DNA from: Erwinia sp050410775
GTDB taxonomy: Bacteria; Pseudomonadota; Gammaproteobacteria; Enterobacterales; Enterobacteriaceae
Direction: 5' to 3' (one strand)
Assembly (NCBI RefSeq): GCF_050410775.1
Contig: NZ_CP191229.1
DNA length: 64,000 bases
Position numbers and translations under genes: made by a program. Shown in pieces: positions 35,622 to 44,818 of this stretch. The number at the start of each line of letters is the position of its first letter. Positions within the stretch are counted from its first letter, which is position 1. The notes beneath the pieces are model-generated. The model saw nothing but the letters and a program-made list of their open reading frames with translations, ran no database searches and was not told the DNA's origin.

Positions 35622-35906
35622 ATGCTGATAGCGATAGTTACCGCATGTGGCGTCTGGGGGATAAGCCTGATGTTCGGGAAAAAACTGGATAGCGGCTGGG
35701 GAATAGTGCTTCCCTGCACCATTATGCCGCCGATTACCCTGATGGATCTCTCGTTCAGCGAATGGCGTCTGGTTATGGTTATTGCGCTGCTGGCGACCGT
35801 CGTTATGCTCTACCATAAGCGTCTGCGTCACTATCTGCTGTTACCATCCTGTCTGGCGCTGACGGGCGGTATCGCGGCGATCTCACTGAATTTCAGTGCG
35901 CTTTAA
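35622..35906 (+). CDS. DUF1435 membrane protein (YjjZ-like)
   Basis: A 94-residue hydrophobic protein with about four membrane segments (2-18, 27-45, 53-66, 75-92). The start MLIAIVTACG is chosen because GGGG lies seven bases upstream; an upstream TTG would add seven residues. Its place between fhuF and the leu tRNA cluster corresponds to E. coli yjjZ, and its features fit the enterobacterial DUF1435 family. Function unknown. Confidence 0.7.
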   Translation: MLIAIVTACGVWGISLMFGKKLDSGWGIVLPCTIMPPITLMDLSFSEWRLVMVIALLATVVMLYHKRLRHYLLLPSCLALTGGIAAISLNFSAL

Positions 35907-35982
35907 AAAGGGAGAAGCAAAACGTTTGCGGGAAAATAATGAGGGTAATACGGGAGAGAGAAAGCAGGAGATTTGTTCAACG

Positions 35983-36069
35983 TGGTGCGAAGAGAGGGAC
36001 TTGAACCCTCACGTCCGTTAAGACACTAACACCTGAAGCTAGCGCGTCTACCAATTCCGCCACCTTCGC
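35983..36069 (-). tRNA. leuV: tRNA-Leu (anticodon CAG), third copy
   Basis: 87 bases with encoded CCA. Acceptor stem GCGAAGG, long variable arm, anticodon CAG in TTCAGGT, T-arm GGTTCAAGTCC. Distal copy of the minus-strand tandem cluster; identical in sequence to the other two. Symbols leuQ, leuP, leuV are given by order from rsmC outward and are nominal. Confidence 0.95.
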
Positions 36070-36105
36070 ATCTCTGTTGAACTTCTTTATTCACATCACC
36101 GCATT

Positions 36106-36192
36106 TGGTGCGAAGAGAGGGACTTGAACCCTCACGTCCGTTAAGACACTAACACCTGAAGCTAGCGCGTCTACCAATTCCGCCACCTTCGC
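36106..36192 (-). tRNA. leuP: tRNA-Leu (anticodon CAG), second copy
   Basis: 87 bases, identical to its neighbours, separated by 36 bp from the third copy and 33 bp from the first. Probably processed from one precursor. Confidence 0.95.
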
Positions 36193-36225
36193 GCAGATGC
36201 TGCGTAATATGAATAACATGGTTTT

Positions 36226-36312
36226 TGGTGCGAAGAGAGGGACTTGAACCCTCACGTCCGTTAAGACACTAACACCTGAAGCTAGCGCGTCTACCAATTC
36301 CGCCACCTTCGC
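36226..36312 (-). tRNA. leuQ: tRNA-Leu (anticodon CAG), first copy
   Basis: 87 bases, identical to the other copies. First in the direction of transcription; the promoter should lie in 36313-36400. The cluster lies between the DUF1435 gene and rsmC as in E. coli leuQPV. Confidence 0.95.
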
Positions 36313-36500
36313 ATACCATCAATACATGATAAATGTATTGCAACCACGGAGGCGCATTCTAGAGATTTTCCGGGGGACGTCAACAGTTATTTGACGCCCC
36401 TGCGGCGATCGCTGCAAAAAGCAACGCTCCCGCCGCTTTGTAGCGGAATCAGTTGTTTGCCTGATGGGGGCAGCAGCGCCGCGTCCAGGCAAACTATACG

Positions 36501-37535
36501 CTAGCGCTTAGCTTTACTGGCTCGGGCAAGAACGGCGCGGTAAACCTTGAAGCGGCCGTTCTGGAGCAGAACCTCATGACTGCCGAAGGTTTCATCAAGC
36601 ACCTGCGGATAGGGCAAAAAGGCATTCGCCACAATACGCAGCTCGCCACCCATATTCAGGTGTTTCACCGCGCCGCGAATCAGCGTCTGCGCCGCATCCA
36701 GACTGGTTTGCATACCGTCATGGAAAGGCGGGTTCGAGAGGATCATATCGTAACGTCCGGTCACGTCGGAGTAGACGTTACTGGCAAACACTTCGCCTTC
36801 AATCTGATTGGCGGCAAGCGTCGCCTTGCTGGCTTCTATTGCCGCAGCGCTGACGTCCGTCATAAACAGGCGGACTTTCGGAGAGAAGCTGGCCAGCATG
36901 GCGGAAAGCACGCCCGCGCCGCAGCCCACATCCAGCACCTTACCTTTCATATGCGGTTTCAGAGTGGAGAGAAGCAGGTTGCTTCCGGCATCCAGGCCGT
37001 CACGGCTGAAGACGCCTGGCAGCGTTTTCACGGTCAGATCGCCCAGCGGATACTCATCCCACCAGGCGTCAGCGTCAAAGGTTGGCTGCGCGTCAAGCCG
37101 GCCATGATAGAGGCCACAGCGACGGGCGCTGTCGATTTTGGTCAGCGTCGCCCACTTTTCTACCATCTGTTCCGCGCTGCGCACGCCGCTGCGGTTTTCA
37201 CCGACCACAAACAGATCGCTGCCGACAGGCAGCAGCGACAGCAGATTCTCTAACTGGAACTGCGCTTCGGGTTTGTTTTTCGGCCAGAAATAGATCAGCG
37301 TATCGCAGTCCGCCAGCCGATCTGCCGTGGCAATCAGGCCAAAGTGGGCATTCTCCCCCAGCGCACGGCTGAGGATCTGCCAGTGATGATACTGTTGGGT
37401 ATGCACCCGGCTCAGGGCGGTCTCCAGCTGGGCGGGCAGGTCATCCTGCAAGTCGCCAGCAAACAGCACGCGGCGTTGAGTAAATTCATCACTGTGGCGC
37501 AGTATCACTTCACTGGCCGGGGAAAATGCAGACAT
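36501..37535 (-). CDS. rsmC: 16S rRNA (guanine-1207-N2) methyltransferase RsmC
   Basis: A 344-residue enzyme methylating G1207 of 16S rRNA in the assembled 30S subunit. Two methyltransferase-fold domains: an inactive N-terminal one and the C-terminal catalytic one with the SAM motif VLDVGCGAGVLSAMLA (about 200-215) and the NPPF motif in ILSNPPFHDG (about 267-276). The start MSAFSPASEV matches E. coli (343 residues) and has AAGGAG seven bases upstream. Divergent from holD. Confidence 0.94.
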   Translation of the reverse strand: MSAFSPASEVILRHSDEFTQRRVLFAGDLQDDLPAQLETALSRVHTQQYHHWQILSRALGENAHFGLIATADRLADCDTLIYFWPKNKPEAQFQLENLLSLLPVGSDLFVVGENRSGVRSAEQMVEKWATLTKIDSARRCGLYHGRLDAQPTFDADAWWDEYPLGDLTVKTLPGVFSRDGLDAGSNLLLSTLKPHMKGKVLDVGCGAGVLSAMLASFSPKVRLFMTDVSAAAIEASKATLAANQIEGEVFASNVYSDVTGRYDMILSNPPFHDGMQTSLDAAQTLIRGAVKHLNMGGELRIVANAFLPYPQVLDETFGSHEVLLQNGRFKVYRAVLARASKAKR

Positions 37536-37673
37536 CGGTGGCTCCTTACAAATCAGAGCGGGGATTATACCGAAATTAGCCGGGCAAGTAAGAAGCGGTG
37601 AGAGGTTTGTTGGCGCAGATTCGATGGGTTTGCTAGCATAGCGGCGCAATCGGGCGACCAGACGGGATAAAGA

Positions 37674-38093
37674 ATGTCTTCCAGACGTGACTGGTTATTA
37701 CAGCAAATGGGCATAACGCAGTACAAACTGCGGCGTCCGCGCGCCCTGCACGGCGAGGTGGCGGTATCACTGCCAGAGAAAACCCGGCTACTGATTATTG
37801 CCGACGCTCCCCCTTTACTGACCGATCCGCTGATCGGCGACGTCCTCCGCGCCATGCTGATGCAGGAAGAGGAGGTGGTTGTGCTTACGCCTGAACAGCT
37901 CGCGATGCTGCCTGACGACACCCGCTGCATAAGCTGGTGCATGGGGCTGACATCGCCAGTTACGCTGGCAGGTTCCCAGATCGCTTCGCCTGCCCTGGCG
38001 GAGCTTTACGACAATGCCGGCGCGAAACGCGCGCTATGGCAGCAGATCTCTCATTATGAATCAGATTTCTTTACTGACACCGCAGGATCTTGA
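37674..38093 (+). CDS. holD: DNA polymerase III psi subunit HolD
   Basis: A 139-residue psi subunit, which bridges the clamp loader (via chi, HolC) and single-strand binding protein at the replication fork. The N-terminal helix MSSRRDWLLQQMGITQYKLR is the conserved clamp-loader binding segment; EKTRLLIIADAPP and the CISWCMGL region follow. Length matches E. coli (137). Its 3' end overlaps rimI by 38 bp in another frame, as in E. coli. Confidence 0.93.
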   Translation: MSSRRDWLLQQMGITQYKLRRPRALHGEVAVSLPEKTRLLIIADAPPLLTDPLIGDVLRAMLMQEEEVVVLTPEQLAMLPDDTRCISWCMGLTSPVTLAGSQIASPALAELYDNAGAKRALWQQISHYESDFFTDTAGS

Positions 38094-38496
38094 GCAGGCG
38101 TTGGCCATTGAGCAGCGCGCCCATGCCTATCCCTGGAGTGAAAAAACGCTGGTCAGCAACCAGGGTGAACGCTACCTGAACTTCCGGCTTGATGCCGGCG
38201 ATAAAATGGCGGCTTTTGCTATCACGCAGGTGGTGCTCGACGAAGCGACGCTGTTCAACCTGGCTGTGGATCCGGCCTTTCAGCGCCGGGGGCTGGGCCG
38301 CTCCCTGCTTAATCACCTCATTGCCGAACTGGAACGACGGGAAATCCAGACGCTCTGGCTGGAGGTTCGCGCCTCTAACCGACCGGCGATCGCCCTTTAT
38401 GAATCGCTGGATTTCAATGAAGTGTCGGTACGCCGCAACTATTATCCCAGCGCCGATGGCAAAGAAGATGCCATCATCATGGCGCTGACAATCTGA
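38056..38496 (+). CDS. rimI: Ribosomal protein S18 alanine N-acetyltransferase RimI
   Basis: A 146-residue GNAT acetyltransferase that acetylates the N-terminal alanine of ribosomal protein S18. The acetyl-CoA loop QRRGLGRSLL lies around residues 76-85 and the conserved tail NYYPSADGKEDAIIMAL at the end. The start MNQISLLTPQ, inside the end of holD, gives the E. coli length (148); a longer in-frame reading from 38014 is less likely. Confidence 0.94.
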   Translation: MNQISLLTPQDLEQALAIEQRAHAYPWSEKTLVSNQGERYLNFRLDAGDKMAAFAITQVVLDEATLFNLAVDPAFQRRGLGRSLLNHLIAELERREIQTLWLEVRASNRPAIALYESLDFNEVSVRRNYYPSADGKEDAIIMALTI

Positions 38497-38608
38497 GCGC
38501 GCAGGAAACTAAAGCTTTCCGCATTGCCTCAAAGCAATTATGAAGCGCAGTTTATCTGCCAGCCGCCTGCATCGGGTATTCACCCTACAACCCCAAAAGG
38601 ATCGCAAG

Positions 38609-39289
38609 ATGTTAAAAGAGTGGGACTGGATCTTATTCGACGCCGACGACACGCTGTTCCATTTCGACGCTTATGCCGGCTTACAGCGCCTTTTTCAACA
38701 GTATGACGTGGAGTTCACCCCTGTCGATTACAACGACTATCAGGCCATCAATAAACCGCTGTGGGTGGATTACCAGAATGGCGCTATCAGCGCGCTGCAG
38801 TTACAGCACCAGCGCTTTCAGGGATGGGCCGATCGGCTGAAGGTGACGCCACACGATTTAAACAGCGGCTTTCTCGCCGCGATGGCTGAAATTTGCGTAC
38901 CGCTGACCGGCGCGGTGAATTTGCTCAACAGCCTGAAAGGCAGCGTGAAGATGGGGATTATTACCAACGGCTTCACGGCGCTTCAGCAGGCCCGTCTTCA
39001 GCGAACCGGCTTTCTCGACTATTTCGACCTGCTGGTGATCTCGGAGCAGGTAGGCCATGCCAAGCCGCATCCGGCCATTTTTGACTATGCGCTGGAACAA
39101 ATGGGCAACCCTGCCCGGGAAAGAGTCATGATGGTAGGCGACAATCCGGATTCCGATATTCTGGGCGGGATGCGGGCGGGGCTGGCAACCTGCTGGCTGA
39201 ACGCGGATGGTCGTGCGCTGCCGGAAGGAATTACCCCAACCTGGCAGGTCAAAACGTTGAAAGAACTGGAAGAGATTCTGGTGAAATAA
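38609..39289 (+). CDS. yjjG: HAD-family nucleotidase YjjG
   Basis: A 226-residue haloacid dehalogenase phosphatase; E. coli YjjG is a 5'-nucleotidase that also removes noncanonical pyrimidine nucleotides. Motif I is DADDTLF (residues 10-16 region), motif II Thr in IITNG, motif III Lys in GHAKPHP, motif IV GDNPDSD. The start MLKEWDWIL has AGGA eight bases upstream; 23 extra residues from an earlier ATG are not conserved. Operon holD-rimI-yjjG. Confidence 0.92.
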   Translation: MLKEWDWILFDADDTLFHFDAYAGLQRLFQQYDVEFTPVDYNDYQAINKPLWVDYQNGAISALQLQHQRFQGWADRLKVTPHDLNSGFLAAMAEICVPLTGAVNLLNSLKGSVKMGIITNGFTALQQARLQRTGFLDYFDLLVISEQVGHAKPHPAIFDYALEQMGNPARERVMMVGDNPDSDILGGMRAGLATCWLNADGRALPEGITPTWQVKTLKELEEILVK

Positions 39290-39378
39290 CGTGGTCGCTT
39301 CACTATGAGGCGAAAGACGCTGACCAGAATGCATTCCGGTCAGCGATGATCCCGCCCTGACGGGCGAGATGCTGAAGC

Positions 39379-40245
39379 TTACTTCGCTTGCTTATCTTCC
39401 GTCTTCAGGTCGAAGTCCGAGGCATCATGGCGCTCATGCAGTTGCTCTGAGGGATCGCCGAAAGTACGGTTAACGATGCGGCCACGTTTTACCGCCGGAC
39501 GCTGAGCAATTTCATCAGCCCAGCGCTGAACGTTTTGATAGGCGCCCGCATCGAGGAACTCAGCCGCGTCATACACCATTCCCCTGACCAGCGCGCCATA
39601 CCATGGCCAGATGGCGATATCCGCGATGGTGTAATCTTCACCGGCAATGTAACGATGCCCGGCAAGCTGACGATCCAGCACGTCGAGCTGCCGCTTGGCT
39701 TCCATCGTAAAGCGGTCAATGGCGTACTCAATTTTGACCGGCGCATACGCATAGAAATGCCCGAAGCCCCCGCCCAGATAGGGCGCTGAGCCCTGTAGCC
39801 AGAACAGCCAGTTTAAGGTTTCGGTACGGCCTGCCGGATCTTTAGGCAGGAAGTGACCAAACTTCTCTGCCAGATAGAGCAGAATGGCGCCAGACTCGAA
39901 TACGCGTGTCGCTGGCGTGGTGGTAACGTCCAGCAGGGCCGGGATTTTTGAATTTGGGTTGATATCAACGAAGCCGGACTTGAACTGATCGCCCTCGCCA
40001 ATGCGGATAAGATGCGCATCATATTCCGCATCATTGACGTTCAGCGCCAGCAGCTCCTCCAGCATAATGGTCACCTTCTGGCCGTTAGGCGTGCCCATTG
40101 AATAGAGCTGAAGAGGATGCTTGCCGGTCGGCAGGGCGACGTCGCTGCGCGGGCCGGCCGTGGGGCGGTTGATGCTCCCCCAGGTGCCGCCAGCGTCTTT
40201 TTTTTCCGTCCAGACTTTCGCTGGCTGATAGTCGTTATCGCTCAT
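39379..40245 (-). CDS. yghU: Glutathione S-transferase-like disulfide-bond oxidoreductase YghU
   Basis: A 288-residue GST-fold protein of the YghU/nu class. E. coli YghU (288 residues) binds two glutathiones and reduces organic hydroperoxides and disulfides. The N-terminal thioredoxin-like domain includes YSMGTPNGQKVTIMLEEL and NPNSKIPALLD; the C-terminal helical domain includes WLFWLQGSAPYLGGG and DYTIADIAIWPWYG. The start MSDNDYQPAKVW is that of the family. In E. coli the gene is elsewhere (gsp region). Confidence 0.93.
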   Translation of the reverse strand: MSDNDYQPAKVWTEKKDAGGTWGSINRPTAGPRSDVALPTGKHPLQLYSMGTPNGQKVTIMLEELLALNVNDAEYDAHLIRIGEGDQFKSGFVDINPNSKIPALLDVTTTPATRVFESGAILLYLAEKFGHFLPKDPAGRTETLNWLFWLQGSAPYLGGGFGHFYAYAPVKIEYAIDRFTMEAKRQLDVLDRQLAGHRYIAGEDYTIADIAIWPWYGALVRGMVYDAAEFLDAGAYQNVQRWADEIAQRPAVKRGRIVNRTFGDPSEQLHERHDASDFDLKTEDKQAK

Positions 40246-40442
40246 AACTGAAAGTACCCTTTTTTCATGATGGAAGGCGCGTAGCCTGGTGACGCCGCGC
40301 CGCTGATGGTCTAAAACATAGCCTCGTTGCAAAGAAAAAACCAAACGCGGTTGTTACACCGGGTTTCAGATATAGCATTGTCGCGTGGAGGGCGTTTATC
40401 CTGAAAGAGCACTTTACCTGGCGAAGCTGATGAGGACGTTAA

Positions 40443-41102
40443 ATGGATGAGCATTACCTGATCGATTTGAAAGCGGCGGGCCTGACCCTGACCGACGATG
40501 GCCGGGTATGCTGCGCCTGGCAGCCTTTGATGCCCGGTTACCATGACGGTGAATGGGGCAGGCCGGTGACGGACGACCGTCGCCTGTTTGAAAAAGTTTG
40601 CCTCGAAGGGTTTCACTCCGGCATGTCATGGCAGCTTATTTATAATAAAAGGCATCACTTTCGCCGGGCATTTCACGACTTTGATTTCCACGCCGTGGCG
40701 CAGTTTACCGAAGCCGACGTTGACAGGCTGATGGCCGATAATACGATTGTGCGCAATCGGGCGAAGATCCTCTCAACCATCAACAATGCGAAGCGGGCCA
40801 TTGAGCTGGTTGACGAGGCCGGATCGCTCGGCGCCTGGTTCTGGCAGTTTGAGCCACTGCCAGAAGAGAGGCCGGCACGCATCGATCTTGAATACTGGCA
40901 GAACGCCAAAACCTCGCCAGAGGCCATTCGTCTCTCGAAGGCGCTGAAGAAGCGGGGCTGGACGTGGGTCGGCCCCGTCACGGCCTACGCGCTGATGCAG
41001 GCGTTAGGGCTTATCAACGATCATATCGAAGGGTGCCAGTGCCGCGAAGAATGTGAAGAGGCGCGTAATAATGTGATCCGCCCGCCGCTAAAAGCGCGAT
41101 AA
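40443..41102 (+). CDS. Tag-family DNA-3-methyladenine glycosylase I
   Basis: A 219-residue base-excision glycosylase-like protein. Tag motifs: CAWQPLMPGYHDGEWGRP, with Cys and His zinc ligands and the HD/EWG core, CLEGFHSGMSW, and the C-terminal GPVTAYALMQALGLINDHIEGC with the second His and Cys. It is longer than E. coli Tag (187), with about 20 extra N-terminal residues (DEHYLIDLKAAGLTL) and a basic tail, and so may be a Tag-like paralogue rather than the orthologue. It should excise 3-methyladenine from DNA. Confidence 0.82.
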   Translation: MDEHYLIDLKAAGLTLTDDGRVCCAWQPLMPGYHDGEWGRPVTDDRRLFEKVCLEGFHSGMSWQLIYNKRHHFRRAFHDFDFHAVAQFTEADVDRLMADNTIVRNRAKILSTINNAKRAIELVDEAGSLGAWFWQFEPLPEERPARIDLEYWQNAKTSPEAIRLSKALKKRGWTWVGPVTAYALMQALGLINDHIEGCQCREECEEARNNVIRPPLKAR

Positions 41103-41353
41103 AATCACGGTAAATATCTTCAGGGAGTCGGGCCAATGTAGGCAGAAGTGGAATGACGCCGCAAAATGGGCAAAAAATCAGCATGCAGAGGTAACGCCTC
41201 CGGGCCGCTCTGCATTTCTGCGCATTCCCTCCCGTTCTGCATTGTTTCTAACCTCTGGATCGGCGAAAATGCCGGCCATTGATGATTAATCCCCTGTGAA
41301 CTTGCCCCGCGCGGACCGCGCAGCAGCAGCACAGCACCAAACAGAGTTTCTTC

Positions 41354-42943
41354 ATGTCTAATGCACCCTTTATGCAAGAGGTGGCCCGTCGCCGCACTTT
41401 TGCCATTATTTCTCACCCGGATGCGGGTAAAACCACCATCACTGAAAAAGTGCTGCTGTTCGGGCAGGCGATTCAGACAGCCGGCACGGTCAAAGGCCGC
41501 GGCTCCAGCCAGCACGCCAAATCGGACTGGATGGAAATGGAAAAGCAGCGTGGTATCTCCATCACGACCTCTGTGATGCAGTTTCCCTATCGGGAATCGC
41601 TGATTAACCTGCTGGATACCCCCGGACACGAAGACTTCTCGGAAGATACTTACCGTACGCTGACCGCCGTGGACTGCTGCCTGATGGTCATCGATGCGGC
41701 AAAAGGCGTTGAGGATCGTACCCGCAAGCTGATGGAAGTAACCCGTCTACGCGACACGCCGATCCTGACCTTTATGAACAAGCTGGACCGCGATATCCGC
41801 GATCCGATGGAAGTGCTGGATGAGGTGGAAAGCGAGCTGAAGATTGCCTGTGCGCCCATTACCTGGCCTATCGGCTGCGGCAAGTTGTTTAAGGGCGTTT
41901 ATCACCTTTATAAAGACGAAACCTATCTTTACCAGTCCGGTAAAGGCCATACCATTCAGGAAGTTCGCGTGGTGAAAGGGTTGGATAACCCGGAACTGGA
42001 TAGCGCTATCGGCGAAGAACTCGCTGCGCAGCTGCGTGAAGAGCTGGAGCTGGTGCAGGGCGCCTCGCATGAATTTGAGCGGGAAGCTTTCCTGGCGGGA
42101 CAGCTGACCCCGGTCTTCTTCGGTACTGCGCTCGGTAACTTCGGCGTGGATCATATGCTTGACGGGCTGGTGGAGTGGGCACCTTCTCCGATGCCGCGTG
42201 AAACCGATCTGCGCACCGTGACCGCCGCCGATGAGAAATTTACCGGCTTCGTCTTTAAGATTCAGGCGAATATGGATCCGAAGCACCGTGACCGCGTGGC
42301 CTTTTTGCGCGTGGTTTCCGGCCGCTACGAAAAAGGCATGAAGCTGCGTCAGGTACGCCTGGGCAAAGATGTGGTGATCGCCGATGCGCTAACTTTTATG
42401 GCCGGCGACCGTTCGCACGTTGAAGAGGCTTATCCGGGCGATATCATCGGCCTGCATAACCACGGCACCATCCAGATCGGCGATACCTTTACGCAGGGTG
42501 AAAATATGAAGTTCACCGGCATTCCGAACTTCGCGCCGGAGCTGTTCCGCCGTATTCGTCTGCGCGATCCGCTGAAGCAGAAGCAGCTGCTGAAAGGGCT
42601 GGTTCAGCTTTCGGAAGAGGGCGCGGTACAGGTATTCCGCCCGGTGCATAATAACGATCTGATTGTAGGCGCCGTCGGCGTGCTGCAGTTCGACGTGGTG
42701 GTAGCCCGCCTGAAAAGCGAATACAACGTGGAGGCGATCTACGAAGCGATTAATGTCTCGACCGCCCGCTGGGTTGAATGCGCGGATGCGAAGAAGTTTG
42801 ACGAGTTCCAGCGTAAGAACGAAGTCAATCTCGCCCTCGATGGCGGGGATAACCTGACCTATATCGCGCCGACCATGGTGAACCTGAATATCACCCAGGA
42901 ACGCTATCCGGACGTGGTGTTCCGTAAAACACGGGAACACTAA
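41354..42943 (+). CDS. prfC: Peptide chain release factor 3
   Basis: A 529-residue translational GTPase that recycles RF1/RF2 after termination. GTP-binding motifs: G1 SHPDAGKTTITEKV (about residues 17-30), G3 DTPGHEDFSEDT (about 89-100) and G4 NKLD (about 143-146). Domain II and the RF3-specific C-terminal domain follow; length equals E. coli RF3. Monocistronic, followed by a strong terminator. Only a weak ribosome site is visible. Confidence 0.97.
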   Translation: MSNAPFMQEVARRRTFAIISHPDAGKTTITEKVLLFGQAIQTAGTVKGRGSSQHAKSDWMEMEKQRGISITTSVMQFPYRESLINLLDTPGHEDFSEDTYRTLTAVDCCLMVIDAAKGVEDRTRKLMEVTRLRDTPILTFMNKLDRDIRDPMEVLDEVESELKIACAPITWPIGCGKLFKGVYHLYKDETYLYQSGKGHTIQEVRVVKGLDNPELDSAIGEELAAQLREELELVQGASHEFEREAFLAGQLTPVFFGTALGNFGVDHMLDGLVEWAPSPMPRETDLRTVTAADEKFTGFVFKIQANMDPKHRDRVAFLRVVSGRYEKGMKLRQVRLGKDVVIADALTFMAGDRSHVEEAYPGDIIGLHNHGTIQIGDTFTQGENMKFTGIPNFAPELFRRIRLRDPLKQKQLLKGLVQLSEEGAVQVFRPVHNNDLIVGAVGVLQFDVVVARLKSEYNVEAIYEAINVSTARWVECADAKKFDEFQRKNEVNLALDGGDNLTYIAPTMVNLNITQERYPDVVFRKTREH

Positions 42944-42970
42944 GTTCCTGACGCAACTCCATATCTCTGT

Positions 42971-43000
42971 AAAGCGATGCCCCGTGCATCGCTTTTTTTA
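42971..43000 (+). terminator. Terminator of prfC
   Basis: AAAGCGATGC and GCATCGCTTT form a 10-bp stem around CCCGT, followed by seven T, 28 bp after the prfC stop. Confidence 0.9.
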
Positions 43001-43244
43001 CGCCTGTGTCGGCCCCTGAGGCCCCGTTTTCCGCTTACAGACTCATCTTAAAAAACCGCGCTGTTGACCAAATATCCATCATATCAACCACAAGCAGCGG
43101 TGAAATCCCAATTAGCGGCTATATTTATTTCAACAGGACGCAAAACATGCGGCGCGGTTGCTGCGACGTCTTACTCCTACAGTCACGCCGTTTGTGGCTG
43201 AAAGCTCACAATTGTGGGTGTATGAACCTAGAAGGAAACGATCG

Positions 43245-43859
43245 ATGAACAAGACTAAGATTGCTAAAACTCTGATGGCTGTAATGATGGGTTCTGCTCT
43301 GGTAAGTGGTGCAGCAATGGCTGAAGACACCACCACGCCGAAAGTGCAGTCCACTACCGATAGCATGAGTTCTAAAATCGATAGCTCTATGGAAAAAGTC
43401 GGTGACTACATGGATGACAGCGGCGTGACCGCCAAGGTGAAAGCAGCCCTGGTTGATAGCGACGCCATTAAAAGTACGGATATCTCGGTTGAAACCCATG
43501 AAGGCGTAGTGAAGCTGAGCGGTTTCGTCCCGTCGCAGGATCAGGCTGAAATGGCCGTCGCGGCGGCGAAAAAAGTCGAAGGTGTGAAATCCGTCAGTGA
43601 CGAACTACACGTGAAAGACAGCACAGAGTCCAGCGTAAGCGGTTATGCCGGTGATGCGGCAACGACCAGCGAAATCAAAGCTAAACTGTTAGCAGACGAT
43701 ATTGTTCCATCACGTAACGTTAAAGTAGAAACCACCAACGGCGTGGTCCAGCTTTCCGGTACGGTGAAAAATCAGGCGCAGTCTGAACGTGCTGAAAGCA
43801 TTGCCAAAGCCATTGATGGCGTGAAAAGCGTGAAAAACGATCTCGATGTGAAATCGTGA
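43245..43859 (+). CDS. osmY: Osmotically induced periplasmic protein OsmY
   Basis: A 204-residue periplasmic protein with a signal peptide (residues 1-28, cleaved after AMA) and two BON domains (about 60-120 and 138-200), each with the VKLSGFV or VQLSGTV strand. E. coli OsmY (201) is a RpoS-dependent osmotic-stress chaperone-like protein. The start MNKTKIAKTL has AAGGA eight bases upstream. prfC-osmY-ytjA order as in E. coli. Confidence 0.94.
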   Translation: MNKTKIAKTLMAVMMGSALVSGAAMAEDTTTPKVQSTTDSMSSKIDSSMEKVGDYMDDSGVTAKVKAALVDSDAIKSTDISVETHEGVVKLSGFVPSQDQAEMAVAAAKKVEGVKSVSDELHVKDSTESSVSGYAGDAATTSEIKAKLLADDIVPSRNVKVETTNGVVQLSGTVKNQAQSERAESIAKAIDGVKSVKNDLDVKS

Positions 43860-43991
43860 TGAAGTGGCACCGCTTCCGCAGCGGTGCCGCCTCAATAATC
43901 TTCTGAAAGACAATAAATGACTCATGCCGTTTTGCGGCTGAATTGAATAACAGAAGCAGTTCGATTTTAACTATAAGGTAAGGAGAGGCTT

Positions 43992-44153
43992 ATGTTTCGT
44001 TGGGGTATTATTTTCCTGGTCATCGCGCTCATCGCAGCCGCTTTAGGTTTTGGTGGTCTGGCGGGTACAGCCGCATGGGCCGCTAAAATTGTCTTCGTCG
44101 TCGGTATCATTATCTTCCTGATCAGCCTGTTTACCGGCCGCAAGAAGTTATAG
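43992..44153 (+). CDS. ytjA: DUF1328 small membrane protein YtjA
   Basis: A 53-residue protein with two membrane segments: MFRWGIIFLVIALIAAALGF and, after a short GGLAG turn, KIVFVVGIIIFLISLF, ending in a basic TGRKKL tail. Length and sequence type match E. coli YtjA and the DUF1328 family. AAGGAGAGG ribosome site seven bases upstream. Co-oriented with osmY. Function unknown. Confidence 0.9.
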   Translation: MFRWGIIFLVIALIAAALGFGGLAGTAAWAAKIVFVVGIIIFLISLFTGRKKL

Positions 44154-44179
44154 ACACGCTGACGAAACGTGTTTTTGAA

Positions 44180-44206
44180 GAGACCAGCTGCGGCTGGTCT
44201 TTTTGT
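44180..44206 (+). terminator. Terminator after ytjA
   Basis: AGACCAGC TGCG GCTGGTCT followed by TTTTTG: perfect 8-bp stem plus T-run, 27 bp after the ytjA stop. Confidence 0.9.
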
Positions 44207-44302
44207 TTGTATTGCCCTTCGGCGCCGGAAAGCTAATTCCGCCACACGCCGTTCTCTCATTAACCGTATCCTGACTTTGAAATCACTCCTGAGGATACCG
44301 AA

Positions 44303-44818
44303 TTGGGCAAGCATATCCCCATCATTCCCGGCACGACAGCGCCGCTGGCGTTAACCCCTTTTCGTCCCCGCCAACTGGCTGAACCTGATTAAAGCTTCCA
44401 GCGCCATACCGGGCCTCTATCGCCCTGGATGGTGTAAGCTATCTGGATGGGGGGATCAGCGACGCCATTCCGGTGCGCGAAGCGGTCCGTCGCGGCGCGG
44501 AAACCATTGTGGCGATCCGTACCGTTCCTTCGCAACTGACCTATACGCCGCAGTGGCTGAAGCGAGTGGAGCGCTGGCTCAGCGAGGGCGCCCTGCAGCC
44601 GGATTGCTGCGCTGAATAAGGATTATCATCTGGGTCGCGGCTGCGGACGCCATTTTCTGGCAACGGTGGGGCAATGGCTGCAGGATCAGGGGACGCTGGT
44701 TAATCAGCCGCCGGTGGTCCCAGCGGCGCCGGTAGCCAACGAGCCGGACTGTCAGGGCATCGCTGCCGCGGCTGAGGCCGGGAACGATGCAGATTACATA
44801 AAAGGATCGCAGGCATGA
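44303..44818 (+). pseudogene. yjjU: yjjU (patatin-like phospholipase) remnant with internal deletions
   Basis: Four blocks matching the YjjU family lie in order but in different frames. Block 1 (44303, TTG start, AGGA upstream): GKHIPIIPGTTAPLALTPF. Block 2 (44373, +1): NWLNLIKASSAIPGLYR. Block 3 (44425, +2): LDGVSYLDGGISDAIPVREA through PQWLKRVERWLSEGALQP. Block 4 (44603, original frame): IAALNKDYHLGRGCGRHFLA to the stop at 44816-44818, which overlaps the yjjV start as in intact genomes. About 170 codons remain of roughly 357. The lost parts include the oxyanion loop and the GxSxG nucleophile, so no enzyme can be made. The block 3 region keeps the Asp of the DGG motif. Confidence 0.88.

Noticed and set aside
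36091..36306. Protein frame with a repeated segment across the leucine tRNA cluster
   Set aside because: It is an artefact of translating identical tRNA genes.
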